From: Acidobacteriota bacterium
Lineage (GTDB): Bacteria > Acidobacteriota > Terriglobia > Terriglobales > Acidobacteriaceae
Length of the DNA stretch: 64,000 nt
NCBI GenBank assembly: GCA_023410055.1
Contig: JAEYQK010000041.1
Coordinates: 1-64,000 of the forward strand
Reading direction: 5' to 3'
The position numbers and the translations under genes were made by a program. This document shows, piece by piece, positions 45,290 through 54,348 of this stretch. Positions within the stretch are counted from its first letter, which is position 1, and every line of letters starts with the position of its first letter. The notes beneath the pieces were generated by a model. That model worked only from the letters and a program-made list of their open reading frames with translations, was not told the DNA's origin and ran no database searches.

Positions 45290-45337
45290 TAGCGCCACCA
45301 TCGGCGGCTGTTCGCAGGCGACCCGCCTGCGCGCTGC
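45290..45337. repeat. GC-rich dispersed repeat (GCCGCC...GGCGGCTG type)
   Basis: TAGCGCCACCATCGGCGGCT, then GCAGGCGACCCGCCTGCG. Similar sequences occur in modules B and B' (16630-16675, 51999-52046) and at 62508-62556. Confidence 0.6.
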
Positions 45338-45343
45338 AAATGC

Positions 45344-46006
45344 TTATGTGTTCGCGAGCTTCTTCAACTCGCTCCAAACTTTGTCCACCTGAGCTTCGGC
45401 GTCCTGCAACGGGCCATTGTTGTAGATGACGTAATCGGCGCGTCGGGCCTTCTCGTCATCGGGGATTTGTGCCGCCGAACGCCGGATGACCTCTTCTGTT
45501 GCGGATTGTAGCTCAAGGCCCGTGCGGCGTGAAAAACGCTCTGCCTTCTGACTGGCATCGCAAGCGACTACAACGATCTTGTCGAAATGCGACTCAAGAC
45601 CAGCTTCGTAGATCAGTGCGGCTTCGACGATGGCAACACCATGTGGGTCGCGCCGTCCGATGTCGTCCATCCACTCTTCCTGTTGCTTGATGACGGCGGG
45701 GTGGACGATAGCGTTCAGTTCGGCGACTCTGTTCGCACCCTCCCCTGAAGAGGAAGGGCGCGGCACCCGCGATGAAGATGGTGAAAACGCTGCCTGCGCC
45801 AGCTTGGGGCGGCTGATGGTGCCGTCGCTGTCGAGGATCTCGGTGCCGAAGTGCGCGACGATCTTGTCGTAAACCTTCGTGCCCGGACGCATCACCTCGT
45901 GGGCGATGCGGTCGGCCTGGATGACATGCGCTCCGCGGCGGGCAAACATCTCGCCCACCACGCTCTTGCCGCAAGCGATACCGCCGGTCAAGCCGACACG
46001 CAGCAT
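45344..46006 (-). CDS. coaE: Dephospho-CoA kinase
   Basis: The last step of coenzyme A synthesis: phosphorylation of dephospho-CoA on the ribose 3'-hydroxyl. The P-loop is GLTGGIACGKS, and the lid and substrate blocks are DRIAHEVMRPG and HPAVIKQQEEW. At 220 residues it is slightly longer than usual (about 200). The excess is a Ser/Pro-rich insert (SSSRVPRPSSSGEG) between KLAQAAF and VAELNAIVHP, encoded by a 34-bp palindrome (45735-45768). It lies directly after folD, with the ATG adjoining folD's TAA. Confidence 0.95.
   Translation of the reverse strand: MLRVGLTGGIACGKSVVGEMFARRGAHVIQADRIAHEVMRPGTKVYDKIVAHFGTEILDSDGTISRPKLAQAAFSPSSSRVPRPSSSGEGANRVAELNAIVHPAVIKQQEEWMDDIGRRDPHGVAIVEAALIYEAGLESHFDKIVVVACDASQKAERFSRRTGLELQSATEEVIRRSAAQIPDDEKARRADYVIYNNGPLQDAEAQVDKVWSELKKLANT
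45735..45768. repeat. 34-bp palindrome inserted in coaE
   Basis: GCACCCTCCCCTGAAG followed by AGGAAGGGCGCGGCACCC. It shares 31 of 34 bases with 58069-58102 in lpdA. It is open in frame here, on the strand opposite to its orientation in lpdA. Confidence 0.85.
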
Positions 46007-46945
46007 TTATGCGCGCTCCGCGTGCGCCTCTTTGCCTCGGCGCAGCTTGCAGGCCTTCACCGTGTTAGACATCAGCATGGCGATCGTCAGCAACCCGACT
46101 CCGCCCGGAACCGGCGTGATTGCCCCCGCAACTTCATAGACCTCGGGGTGGACATCGCCCATCAACGTTGATCCCTTTTTCGCGAACGTCTCCTGCCGCT
46201 TGGCATTGTTCGGGAAAAACTTGTCTAACTGCTCCCGGGTGGTGATGCTGTTCGTACCCACATCAATGACCGTCGCGCCCGGCTTAACGAAATCCTTCGT
46301 GACCAGACCCGCGCGCCCAATTGCCGCCACGAGAATATCGGCCCTTCGGCAGACTGCTGCGAGGTCGCGTGTCTTCGAGTGGCAGATCGTCACCGTCGCA
46401 TTGTTATTGATCAGCAGCATCGCTACTGGTTTGCCGACGATATCGCTGCGCCCGATGACGACGGCCTCCTGGCCTTCCATCGGGATATCGCTTCGTTTCA
46501 GAATCTCGATGATGCCTGCCGGAGTACACGCCACCAATCCCGGACGCTGGCTTGAGAGATAGCCAATATTCATCGGATGAAAACCGTCGACGTCCTTCGC
46601 CGGATCGGCCGCCATCAGCACTTTCTTCGCATCGATCTGCCGCGGCAAGGGCACCTGCACCAGGATGCCGTCAATCTCGTCGCGCGCATCAAGCTCGTGT
46701 ACGAGCTTCAGCAACTCCTCGGTCGTCGTAGTCGCGGGCAGCGCGTGCTTCTCGCTGTAGATCCCCAGCTCCTCGCAGGTCCTGACCTTGTTGCGTACGT
46801 AGATCTCCGAAGCCGGATCATTACCGACCAGCACCACAGCCAGCCCCGGCCGCAGCCCAGCGGCGGTCATGCGCTTCACTTCTTCAGCGACTTCGTTCTT
46901 TATGTCAGTGGCGATTTTGTTGCCGTCAAGAATGCGTGCGGACAT
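46007..46945 (-). CDS. folD: Bifunctional methylene-THF dehydrogenase / methenyl-THF cyclohydrolase
   Basis: A 312-residue cytosolic enzyme of one-carbon metabolism, interconverting methylene-, methenyl- and formyl-tetrahydrofolate. Signatures are EIYVRNKVRTCEELGI (with the catalytic Lys), DGILVQVPLP, VIGRSDIVGKPVAMLL (NADP-binding) and PVPGGVGLLTIAMLM. ATG 46945 has GAGGGATTA just before it and is preferred over the longer frame to 47053, which runs into the WG-repeat gene's 3' end. It heads the folD-coaE unit. Confidence 0.96.
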   Translation of the reverse strand: MSARILDGNKIATDIKNEVAEEVKRMTAAGLRPGLAVVLVGNDPASEIYVRNKVRTCEELGIYSEKHALPATTTTEELLKLVHELDARDEIDGILVQVPLPRQIDAKKVLMAADPAKDVDGFHPMNIGYLSSQRPGLVACTPAGIIEILKRSDIPMEGQEAVVIGRSDIVGKPVAMLLINNNATVTICHSKTRDLAAVCRRADILVAAIGRAGLVTKDFVKPGATVIDVGTNSITTREQLDKFFPNNAKRQETFAKKGSTLMGDVHPEVYEVAGAITPVPGGVGLLTIAMLMSNTVKACKLRRGKEAHAERA

Positions 46946-47030
46946 TAATCCCTCGTTTCCACATATATCGTAAATGAAACAAGGGATTGGGGACGAGGGG
47001 CTAGGGTTACCTCTCCGCTCTCTGCAACGG

Positions 47031-48695
47031 CTAATCGGATTCGGGTCCGGCAACGCGCACGTTTACGGTTCCGGAGCTTTTGACTCTTCCGATATCTCGC
47101 GATACCAGGTATCTTGTACCGTCAATACCGATTGCACACGACGAAGCGTAGCATCGCAGCGGCTGAGTGATTTTGCCAGAGACAGCCCGAAATGGAAGAA
47201 TCGTTGCGGCTAAAATGCGGTCGTCAGCGGTAACCACCACGTCCACGAATCCGCCTTCGTATTCGTCCAAAAAGAAGGTCTTGGCTCCGCCTCCGCTAGC
47301 AAAGCCAAAATCTGACCTATATTTGAGCTTTCCGACACTGCAATCGCTCGTTACTTGCGTGAGTATGTGTTGAAACTCAGTACGGGAAAGGGCACTTGGT
47401 CCATCTAGGGAGAGGTCAAATCGCTCATCTCCTGGCTCCACAACGCCCGATTCGAACAACCTTCGCGGCAAGACTTCGCATTTCCTCGTTGCTCCATTTG
47501 TTTCTTCGGTCAAACGCAGAACATACGTCGAACTTAACGGGTATATCTTTCTCGGATCGATTTCCTTGAATCTTAGGACTTGCACGATGTTCCCGACGTG
47601 GTCGATGTAAACCCATTTGTCGCCTGTGTCGACTGCCACCAATCCCATCACGAAGCTTGAAGCGTCAAAATACCGAGGAGCGATGACGAAGTCGCCTTTG
47701 GAGTTGATGAACCCCCACTTTGAGCCAACCCTGACCGGCGCGACACCTTCATCAAAGTTCCGCACTTCGTCAAACTTATGCGGTATAACCGTCTCGCCCA
47801 CTGTATTGATGTAACCCCATTTGCCATCGAGTCTGACCGCTGCTATACCCTCATCAAAACTCTGAACTTGGTCAAACTTGGGCTCCACCACGGTTTTGCC
47901 GGCAGTGTTAATGAACCCCCATTTATCGCCTACCTTAACCGGAGCAAATCCCTTCAGGAAGCCGTCACACCAATCGAACTTTGGTGGAATAACCAGCGCT
48001 CCGGCACGATTGATGAGCCCCCACTGTTGTGATTTCTTCGGAAGTGCGCATGCCAAGCCGTTTTCAAAGCTGCGGATTAATTCAAAATCGGGCTGTATCA
48101 CGAAGTTCCCGGACTTCGCTATCACACCCTCATACAAACCGACCTTCACATAGGCCAAGCCCTCGCGGAAATACCCGGCCTCATCGAACTTCGGCTGAAT
48201 GACCCAATTGCCTTTCTTATCGATATAGCCCCACTTACCGTTGTCGTCTTTCGCGACGGCAAGACCTTCAGAGAACGAATAGCGAGAACGAAACCGCAAT
48301 GGAATGACAAGCGTGCCGCTGTGATCGATATAGCCAGCGTGTGGGTCCAGTTCATCATCCCGTTGTATCTCAACGCTTGCTAGCCCGTCGTAGAAGTTCG
48401 ATACGCTTGTGTACTGCGGCAACTGAAAAAGCACCTTCCCGGTTTCGTCGATGAAAGCCCAATGACCATCGATTCTTACGCTAGCGACACCTTCACTGAA
48501 GTCTTCGGCACTATCAAACTGAGGAGGTATGACGATTTCTCCCTGGCGGTTCATGAAGCCAACCTTGTTGTCCCGAATAACTTTGAAGAGTGGGGAGCGC
48601 GGCAAGTCGTCCTTAGCTACCATGACGGGCACTGTCACCAACAAAGCTATGGTCAGGGCTATCGCGCTCCGAACGAGTCTCATTTTCAGTACCAT
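47031..48695 (-). CDS. WG-repeat protein with C-terminal domain
   Basis: A 554-residue protein with signal peptide (AIALTIALLVTVPVMVA). The first two-thirds are about nine WG repeats of about 40 residues (KWGYIDKKGNWVIQPKFDEA, KWGFINTAGKTVVEPKFDQV). A C-terminal domain of about 150 residues with several Cys follows. WG repeats form beta-sheet scaffolds, probably periplasmic. GGAGGGATTGGC before the ATG supports the start. It is downstream of and co-directional with the small secreted protein (gap of 16 bases), so the two form an operon. Confidence 0.88.
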   Translation of the reverse strand: MVLKMRLVRSAIALTIALLVTVPVMVAKDDLPRSPLFKVIRDNKVGFMNRQGEIVIPPQFDSAEDFSEGVASVRIDGHWAFIDETGKVLFQLPQYTSVSNFYDGLASVEIQRDDELDPHAGYIDHSGTLVIPLRFRSRYSFSEGLAVAKDDNGKWGYIDKKGNWVIQPKFDEAGYFREGLAYVKVGLYEGVIAKSGNFVIQPDFELIRSFENGLACALPKKSQQWGLINRAGALVIPPKFDWCDGFLKGFAPVKVGDKWGFINTAGKTVVEPKFDQVQSFDEGIAAVRLDGKWGYINTVGETVIPHKFDEVRNFDEGVAPVRVGSKWGFINSKGDFVIAPRYFDASSFVMGLVAVDTGDKWVYIDHVGNIVQVLRFKEIDPRKIYPLSSTYVLRLTEETNGATRKCEVLPRRLFESGVVEPGDERFDLSLDGPSALSRTEFQHILTQVTSDCSVGKLKYRSDFGFASGGGAKTFFLDEYEGGFVDVVVTADDRILAATILPFRAVSGKITQPLRCYASSCAIGIDGTRYLVSRDIGRVKSSGTVNVRVAGPESD

Positions 48696-48711
48696 GCCAA
48701 TCCCTCCGCCC

Positions 48712-49266
48712 TCACTCCCCCGCGAACAGATTGATCTCGCTCACTCGATCTTGCGAGAATGTCAGCGTCAGATACTCCGGAAGCTCACAGGAACACGTGG
48801 ACTCGTAGATCCACTTATTCCTAGTCTCTCGTTTCTGCGGCTCGCCTAGATTCGCCAGAACTTCGTCCTTCGATGACCCAAGATTCAGCGCGTGCCAATT
48901 ACCAAAACCTTCTCGGGGGTCTAGCCACTTGCTGACGGCGGCACTTCGTTCTGTGACGGCGATCTTGCGGCTTATTCCGCTGCTCAACGTAAGCTCCTCG
49001 ATGAGGGTATCAACACCTTCCACGATATGCAGCGTGGCAGTGCGCTTCGAGTCGATGAAGTATCGCCCACCTGTATGCCCTTCATCGGAACGAAAGACGC
49101 CGTGGCCAAGAAGTCGCTGGGCCTGTGAATCTGTCGTTAGCCCGACCGTGATTCCCGCGAAGTGCAGCGGCCAGCAAACGGTTCCTTTTCGTTTTGGTTG
49201 ACCTTGGGACGGCGTCAGCGAAAACACCAGCGCAATAGAAAGGACAGCACAGAGTGTGCGTTTCAT
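48712..49266 (-). CDS. Secreted hypothetical protein (184 aa)
   Basis: A signal peptide (LCAVLSIALVFSLTPSQG) is followed by a soluble domain of mixed strands and helices with the blocks HFAGITVGLTTDSQAQRLLG and LNLGSSKDEVLANLGEPQKR. The last resembles the SmpA/OmlA- or BamE-like turn, in which such Gly/Glu-rich repeats occur. The exact family is uncertain. It is the first gene of a two-gene operon with the WG-repeat protein. A beta-rich envelope helper role is plausible. Confidence 0.7.
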   Translation of the reverse strand: MKRTLCAVLSIALVFSLTPSQGQPKRKGTVCWPLHFAGITVGLTTDSQAQRLLGHGVFRSDEGHTGGRYFIDSKRTATLHIVEGVDTLIEELTLSSGISRKIAVTERSAAVSKWLDPREGFGNWHALNLGSSKDEVLANLGEPQKRETRNKWIYESTCSCELPEYLTLTFSQDRVSEINLFAGE

Positions 49267-49392
49267 CGTCGAAAACCATACAACAGACGACCACCGCTGT
49301 CGAGAATTGTGTAGGCTTCAGGGGCTAAAGGTGAGTAGCGATAGAGGAGTCCTCAGCGGAGGGGGTCAAGCGATGAGATCCCGTCGCCGTCA

Positions 49393-49428
49393 CCCCGCTC
49401 AAGCCAACAGCGAGCTTGAACGGGGCAC
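49393..49428. repeat. Palindrome CCCCGCTCAAGC...GCTTGAACGGGG
   Basis: Arms of about 12 bases with an 8-base loop, ending CACC. It resembles 25841-25869. It lies in the gap between the secreted protein and CNBD genes, where no gene is seen. Confidence 0.65.
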
Positions 49429-49470
49429 CGATACCTCAGGAGAGCCGAGTTGGGAGCGTCTTGCAGAACG

Positions 49471-49902
49471 CTAGCCAGCGCGTTGGCCGAACTGCTGCTC
49501 GATGAGAAAAAATTCCTCATCGCGCACTTCGACGATCTCCCGTGCCAAGCCCTTGAGTACTGCCAGGCACAAGTCGGCGTACTGCACAAGCAGCGCCATG
49601 AACTGCTCGCGCGAAATGAAGTCCGCTTCGACCTTTTCGAGGGCTTCTGCAGTAAGACTGTAGGGTCGGAGCCCGATCGTGGATGGAAGCCCAAGCAGTG
49701 CGCCGGGGCCCACGATCCGCCGCTTCATTCCCTGTACATTTGTCAGCGAGAGCGCGACCGTGCCGGTTCGGAGCAGGTACACGCCGTCCATGGGATCGCC
49801 TCTGTGGAACAGGGTCGTTCCGGCAGAAAAGGTTTTCGGTTCCGCGTACTGTTGCAGCCCAGAACGGAATTCGTCGCGCAGGAAGAAATGGGACGCGCTC
49901 AT
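49471..49902 (-). CDS. Stand-alone cyclic-nucleotide-binding domain protein
   Basis: 143 residues from ATG 49902, which has GGAGGTCGG upstream; the open frame continues to 50565 but that part overlaps a permease gene on the other strand and is not real. The domain matches the cNMP-binding barrel: TLFHRGDPMDGVYLLRTGTV, then LPSTIGLRPYSLTAEALEK and ADFISREQFM. No helix-turn-helix follows, unlike CRP/FNR proteins, so it is not a classical transcription factor. It probably senses cAMP or another ligand and acts by protein contact. It is divergent from the permease gene at 50062. Confidence 0.88.
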   Translation of the reverse strand: MSASHFFLRDEFRSGLQQYAEPKTFSAGTTLFHRGDPMDGVYLLRTGTVALSLTNVQGMKRRIVGPGALLGLPSTIGLRPYSLTAEALEKVEADFISREQFMALLVQYADLCLAVLKGLAREIVEVRDEEFFLIEQQFGQRAG

Positions 49903-50061
49903 GACCGACCTCCAAAGTGGTGAGATGCGGGCTGGCCGATTCCTCAGAAGAGAATTTTCGCGCCAATTCCGAGCCCAAAGGAGGGAATTGCCGGGTGGCC
50001 GGGGGTGCTCAGACCGGAGGGGCTGGCCGGTTTCACCTGTCTTGTTACAATCAGAAGCAAC

Positions 50062-51165
50062 ATGAATAAGATGATTGTTGCCAACCTGGTGCACCGGCCG
50101 ATGCGGTCGGTGATCAGCGTCGTTGCCATAGCCGTCGAGGTCACCCTGATCCTCATTATCGTCGGTCTTTGCCTCGGAATGTTGAACGATGCCGCCGAAC
50201 GCACGCGCGGTGTCGGTGCCGACGTTATGGTGCAGCCCCCCGGCGCTTCGCAGTTGGCCGGGTTTAACGGCGCTCCCATGTCCCTTAAGATTGGCGACAT
50301 CATTCGCAAGCAGCCGCACGTTACGGCAGTCGCTCCGGTGGTCTGGCAGGCCAATACAGCCGGCACGATCGAGGTCATTTACGGCATCGATCTGGATTCG
50401 TTTCAAGCGATGGGTGGCCCATTTCGGTATCTCGAAGGCGGCCCATTCACGGGTCCCGATCAGGTACTCATTGACGACTACATCGCTTCGCAGAAGAACT
50501 TTCACGTTGGCGACACGACGCGAATCCTGAACCATGATGTGAAGATCGTTGGAATCGTGGAACACGGCAAGGGCGCACGCAAGTTTCTGCCGATGGCCAC
50601 GTTGCAGGACTGGATCGGCGCACAGGGCAAGTGCAGCATCTTCTACGTAAAGACCGATAGCCCGAACAACACCGACGCGGTCATCAACGAGATTAAGAGT
50701 GTTCCGGGACTTGAGAATTACACGATGCGTTCCATGCAGGAATACATGTCGATGATGACCAGCGGCAACCTGCCAGGACTGTCGATTTTCATCAGCGTCG
50801 TCATCGCCGTCTCGGTGATCATTGGCTTCATCGTCATTTTTCAGGCGATGTACACGGCCGTTATGGAGCGCACGCGCGAGATCGGCATCCTGAAATCGCT
50901 GGGGGCTTCAAAGCTCTTCATCGTGAACACCATCTTGCGCGAGACAGTGCTGATTGCGGTGCTGGGTGTCATCCTCGGCATCGTCATCAGCTACGCGACG
51001 CGCACCGGGCTTCATATGAAATTCCCGCTGCTGGCGATCAATATCTATCCGAAATGGCTGATCTACGCGACCATCATAGCGGTTGTCGGTGCGTTGCTCG
51101 GTGCGCTCTATCCGGCATACAAGGCGGCGCGCAAAGACCCGATTGACGCACTGGCGTACGAATAG
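50062..51165 (+). CDS. MacB-type ABC transporter permease
   Basis: About 367 residues from ATG 50062. The plan is as in the other permeases: an N-terminal helix (SVVAIAVEVTLILIIVGLCL), a periplasmic domain, and three C-terminal helices, ending KDPIDALAYE. The upstream frame from 50005 lacks a ribosome site. No ATPase gene is adjacent. It is convergent with the 207-aa membrane protein gene, with about 57 bases between the stops. Substrate unknown. Confidence 0.85.
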   Translation: MNKMIVANLVHRPMRSVISVVAIAVEVTLILIIVGLCLGMLNDAAERTRGVGADVMVQPPGASQLAGFNGAPMSLKIGDIIRKQPHVTAVAPVVWQANTAGTIEVIYGIDLDSFQAMGGPFRYLEGGPFTGPDQVLIDDYIASQKNFHVGDTTRILNHDVKIVGIVEHGKGARKFLPMATLQDWIGAQGKCSIFYVKTDSPNNTDAVINEIKSVPGLENYTMRSMQEYMSMMTSGNLPGLSIFISVVIAVSVIIGFIVIFQAMYTAVMERTREIGILKSLGASKLFIVNTILRETVLIAVLGVILGIVISYATRTGLHMKFPLLAINIYPKWLIYATIIAVVGALLGALYPAYKAARKDPIDALAYE

Positions 51166-51222
51166 CAGTAGAAACTTTTCCGGCTGGGGAGTTGCAGTTG
51201 CCTGATCTGGCGACTGCAATCC

Positions 51223-51846
51223 TCAGATTTCCTGCGTCTCGTCCAGGCTCCTGCCACGCCCCAGCGTGATCGCTCCGATCACGGCGGCCACCGTCATTCC
51301 ACTGACCAGCAGTGGGAACCAGACCTGCGATATCCACGGCACCGGGATCAGGAACAGTACGTCGGGCGAAAGCAGCGAGTAGGGCCAGCCTACCGTCAGC
51401 CGCAGCCCGAGGTAGTAGACGATGTCCCAGATGGCGAAGCACCACAGGAACGCCGTCCAGCGTTCGAGCCGGGAGCGTCCGGCCACAAACGCCACCGAGA
51501 TCAGCATCACCATCGTCGCAGCTTCACGCACGACTTCGACCTGAGTCAGCGCCGGAGGCAACTGAATGTCCCGGATCGGCTGCCGGTAAAGCGAGGCCGA
51601 AAGTTGCCGAACCTCGGCCAGCGTGCCCTGGAACCCGGGCAACAATCCGATCGACGCGCGTATGTAGACCACGACCGCGGCCTCGACGTAACCGAACGCT
51701 ATTGCGAACAGTGCCAGCGCCACCAGCGCTTGCCACCGGATTCGCAACTCGCCCCTTCGTGCGGCCACGTAGAGCAAACCGGGCACAAGGATCAACAGGT
51801 TGACCCACCATGGTTGCGCCAGCAGCGTCAGTTTGTCGGCGGTCAT
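51223..51846 (-). CDS. Integral membrane protein (207 aa)
   Basis: Four to five transmembrane helices, the first two being PWWVNLLILVPGLLYVAA and ALVALALFAIAFGYVEAA. The central loop (QPIRDIQLPPALTQVEVVRE) is periplasmic or cytoplasmic. No family motif was recognised. The stop-proximal part ends in a polar tail (LGRGRSLDETQEI). It lies next to repeat B' and has no obvious partner. Start is ATG 51846. Confidence 0.75.
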   Translation of the reverse strand: MTADKLTLLAQPWWVNLLILVPGLLYVAARRGELRIRWQALVALALFAIAFGYVEAAVVVYIRASIGLLPGFQGTLAEVRQLSASLYRQPIRDIQLPPALTQVEVVREAATMVMLISVAFVAGRSRLERWTAFLWCFAIWDIVYYLGLRLTVGWPYSLLSPDVLFLIPVPWISQVWFPLLVSGMTVAAVIGAITLGRGRSLDETQEI

Positions 51847-51907
51847 GACGACTCCCTCCAGACATCGCGTTACCCTGCTGCGCTCTTTGATGTGCCGCGA
51901 CGGACAT

Positions 51908-52306
51908 CGTGTCCGCCGCTGATACCCCCTCCCCGCCCCCTTCTATGTATCACTGAAGATATAAAGGAGTTAGCTGCAAAAATCTGACTGACACTGACCG
52001 TAGCGCCGCCGCCCTCGGCGGCTGTCACGGCGGACGCCTGTCCGCGGCTTCGGACTCGATCACGACAACGGTCGTCCGCAACTGGACACAGTTATGCCAG
52101 TACAGCATAAGCGCGAAACATCGAAGTGCTGCGGCAGGCTCTGAAGATTTCCAGAATCCGAACAAGCGGAGGGAAGGCCTTTGCTTTCTGCATAGCTGGG
52201 CTACGAAGAGTGAAGGGCGAACGCTGCAGATTTACGAATCCGGAACAATCGCTGTCGCGACCCACATCTGCCAAAATCGGGCAGATATGGGGGACCGGGC
52301 ACCCGG
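51908..52306 (-). repeat. Repeat module B, right copy (inverted partner at 16366-16762)
   Basis: The reverse-oriented mate of the left module B, with the hairpin, the GGCAGATGTGGGTCGCGACA segment, TGTTTCGCGCTTATGCTGTA, and the GC-rich and C-rich elements. It starts about a dozen bases beyond the stop of the Gp37/Gp68-like gene and fills the gap to 51847. Confidence 0.9.
51923..51978 (+). repeat. C-rich dispersed element, copy 4 (within module B')
   Basis: TACCCCCTCCCCGCCCCC, then ATCACTGAAGATATAAAGGA. Confidence 0.7.
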
Positions 52307-52318
52307 CACTCACTCAGC

Positions 52319-53113
52319 CTAGTCTGCGGCTCCGAATTCCTGCTCCGTCTGAATATGAGTGCGCATAGGTGCCGCCCTCCAACTTTGAACGAATTCCGGA
52401 TACTGGCTGTAGAGTTGACCTTCAAGCACCCGGCCGGCCTCGGCTTTGCGCGTTCCTCCCCATTGCTTGAAGAAGAACGGCACACCCGCAGTTACGCACT
52501 GGTCTCTTATGGAGAGAACCCAGTCCTTCTTCATCGGACGAGCACCAGCTCCACTCTCACCGCCTACGATCACCCAAGATATGCCACGCAGGTCAAGTTC
52601 ACCGAGATCACTGAGAAGAGGCTCGATCGACAGAAACTTCATTGCAGCATCAGCTGATTGCAAGTGATGGATTCTGGGCACGCCGTATTTCCTGTCCTCG
52701 ACACTGACTCCCCACCAGATGTGTGGAGAAAATGAATTGGCCCTCAATTTGGTGCTCAACAAGTGCGCCATCCGTTCTGCACGCTTTGTAAGCACCTGAA
52801 AGATATGCCAGGGCGCCCGCGCCATCACATCAGCAACAGCCAGGATATACTCGTCCGGAACTTGCTCGTGAAATAGATCGCTCATCGAGTTTACAAAGAC
52901 CATTCTCGGCTTTTTCCAGCGGAGTGGCTCCTCAAGCTTTTCAGGCACCAACTTCAAATCGAACCCCTGCTCGTACGGGTGGCCTGCTACCCCACGGAAC
53001 CTTTCAGCAAAAACCTCCGCATAGCAGTGAGCGCAACCAGGGCTAACCTTCTTGCACCCCCTAATCGGATTCCAAGTAGAGTCGGTCCACTCAATGTGCG
53101 ACTGAATGCTCAT
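52319..53113 (-). CDS. Phage Gp37/Gp68-type (DUF5131) three-Cys protein
   Basis: A 264-residue protein of the Gp37/Gp68 (DUF5131) family. The N-terminal motif CKKVSPGCAHCYAE contains the three cysteines, of radical-SAM-like form, with WNPIRGCKK before it. The body has WHIFQVLTKRAERM, SIEPLLSDLG and WVIVGGESG. Its ATG overlaps the stop of the TcmP gene by four bases. The pair is a known association in phages, plasmids and genome islands; the chemistry is not established. Module B' lies directly beyond its stop. Confidence 0.9.
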   Translation of the reverse strand: MSIQSHIEWTDSTWNPIRGCKKVSPGCAHCYAEVFAERFRGVAGHPYEQGFDLKLVPEKLEEPLRWKKPRMVFVNSMSDLFHEQVPDEYILAVADVMARAPWHIFQVLTKRAERMAHLLSTKLRANSFSPHIWWGVSVEDRKYGVPRIHHLQSADAAMKFLSIEPLLSDLGELDLRGISWVIVGGESGAGARPMKKDWVLSIRDQCVTAGVPFFFKQWGGTRKAEAGRVLEGQLYSQYPEFVQSWRAAPMRTHIQTEQEFGAAD

Positions 53114-54249
53114 AGTGTCCTCACCTTGTCAGGAAATGAAACGGTCACACCGTCGCCGAAGGTTACCTCGCCCTTTTTCTTCGGACGTTTGCTTGCGGGC
53201 GGATTCGCACTTATGCTCCCTGTTGCTTCCATGGTAGCAAGCACACGTTTGTAGTTGCTCTTCACATACGGCGTACCCACGTTGTGCCTTTCATACACTT
53301 CTTGCATTGTCATTTTCTTCCCGCCGAAAGCCTTCAGAAGCAATGGGGCAAGGTCATCCAGCGGTCGCGACAATTCAAACAATAGAGGATACTTCTCTGT
53401 CGCTGGGGAATATTCAAACGACGGCACACCTTGAACACGCTCGGAGCTCTCCTGTGCCATTATCTCCTTCATTATTTCGTAACCTTTGAAGTGCTTGGTC
53501 ACAAATACTAGGTGATGCGTCGTCCTGCTACCCTCCTCGTTCTTGAACGTAAAAGGCAGAACGTAATCGCCACCCATTTCACGAAGGGCAAGCGATAGTT
53601 GTTCAATTATGAAATTTTCGCGTTCGTAAGAGGACAGCGTAGCGAGGGATTCACGCATAGTATCAGCACGTTCCGGTCCAAATAGAACGTTCATGTGCTC
53701 ACGAACCGCTTCGTTCGTCAAACCCATGTTCACTCTGTTGTAGTTGAAGAAGAACACGCAGTCGCAGCCCCAGTTCTTCAGGACAGAGTTGATCAGTCCA
53801 AGAGACAGGCCCTTATATCCCCAGGGATCTACGAAGAAGAAAGTCGGCACCAATTTCATGGTGCTGAACATCTGAACGATTTCAGTTCCTACCTCTTGGT
53901 TTCTGATCGAGGGCTTGTACTTCAAGGTACCAACATCTGGCAGTGCTTCAATGGCGGACCGCAGGTCGCTAGCGTTTTCCGCATCCCTATCATTGAATAC
54001 TGTGACGAGCATAGATCGCATGTCAGGGTCAGCAATAGCTTTCTCCAGGACTAACAACGGCGTTGAGAGGGTCCCGTCCTTGTAGCGCCCTGGACCCGCA
54101 AAGAGATCTATGTACGCAATACGATTGCCTGACTTCTTCGCTGTTGGAATGATTACTTTGGCCCAAGCCCAGAAATACTTGGCAACGATCCGGGCTTTGA
54201 TCTGAGACTGCTCGCTAGATTCACTGAAGAATGATTGGTCCGCAGACAT
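53110..54249 (-). CDS. tcmP: Three-Cys-motif partner protein TcmP
   Basis: 379 residues from ATG 54249 (the frame extends to 54303). Signature parts are IAYIDLFAGPGRYKDGTLST, a Rossmann-like nucleotide/SAM-type fold, and FFFVDPWGYKGLSLGLI. The family is named for being encoded beside the three-Cys protein, which is the next gene here. Methyltransferase-like folding is likely but catalysis is unproven. It lies between repeats A' and B', replacing the Mrr-type nuclease of the left copy. Confidence 0.88.
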   Translation of the reverse strand: MSADQSFFSESSEQSQIKARIVAKYFWAWAKVIIPTAKKSGNRIAYIDLFAGPGRYKDGTLSTPLLVLEKAIADPDMRSMLVTVFNDRDAENASDLRSAIEALPDVGTLKYKPSIRNQEVGTEIVQMFSTMKLVPTFFFVDPWGYKGLSLGLINSVLKNWGCDCVFFFNYNRVNMGLTNEAVREHMNVLFGPERADTMRESLATLSSYERENFIIEQLSLALREMGGDYVLPFTFKNEEGSRTTHHLVFVTKHFKGYEIMKEIMAQESSERVQGVPSFEYSPATEKYPLLFELSRPLDDLAPLLLKAFGGKKMTMQEVYERHNVGTPYVKSNYKRVLATMEATGSISANPPASKRPKKKGEVTFGDGVTVSFPDKVRTL

Positions 54250-54348
54250 GATGTAATATTCTAGGCGAAGAAAAACCGAAAGCAAGTACCAAGCAAGCTT
54301 CACTCGGATGGAGATCGGTCTGGGACACGACAGCGCTGAGCAGCCCGC

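Noticed and set aside
46946..47053. Longer folD N-terminus
   Set aside because: It overlaps the end of the WG-repeat gene; the ATG at 46945 has a ribosome site and matches family length.
49903..50565. N-terminal extension of the cyclic-nucleotide-binding gene
   Set aside because: It lies opposite the 5' half of a permease gene; a perfect ribosome site supports the start at 49902.
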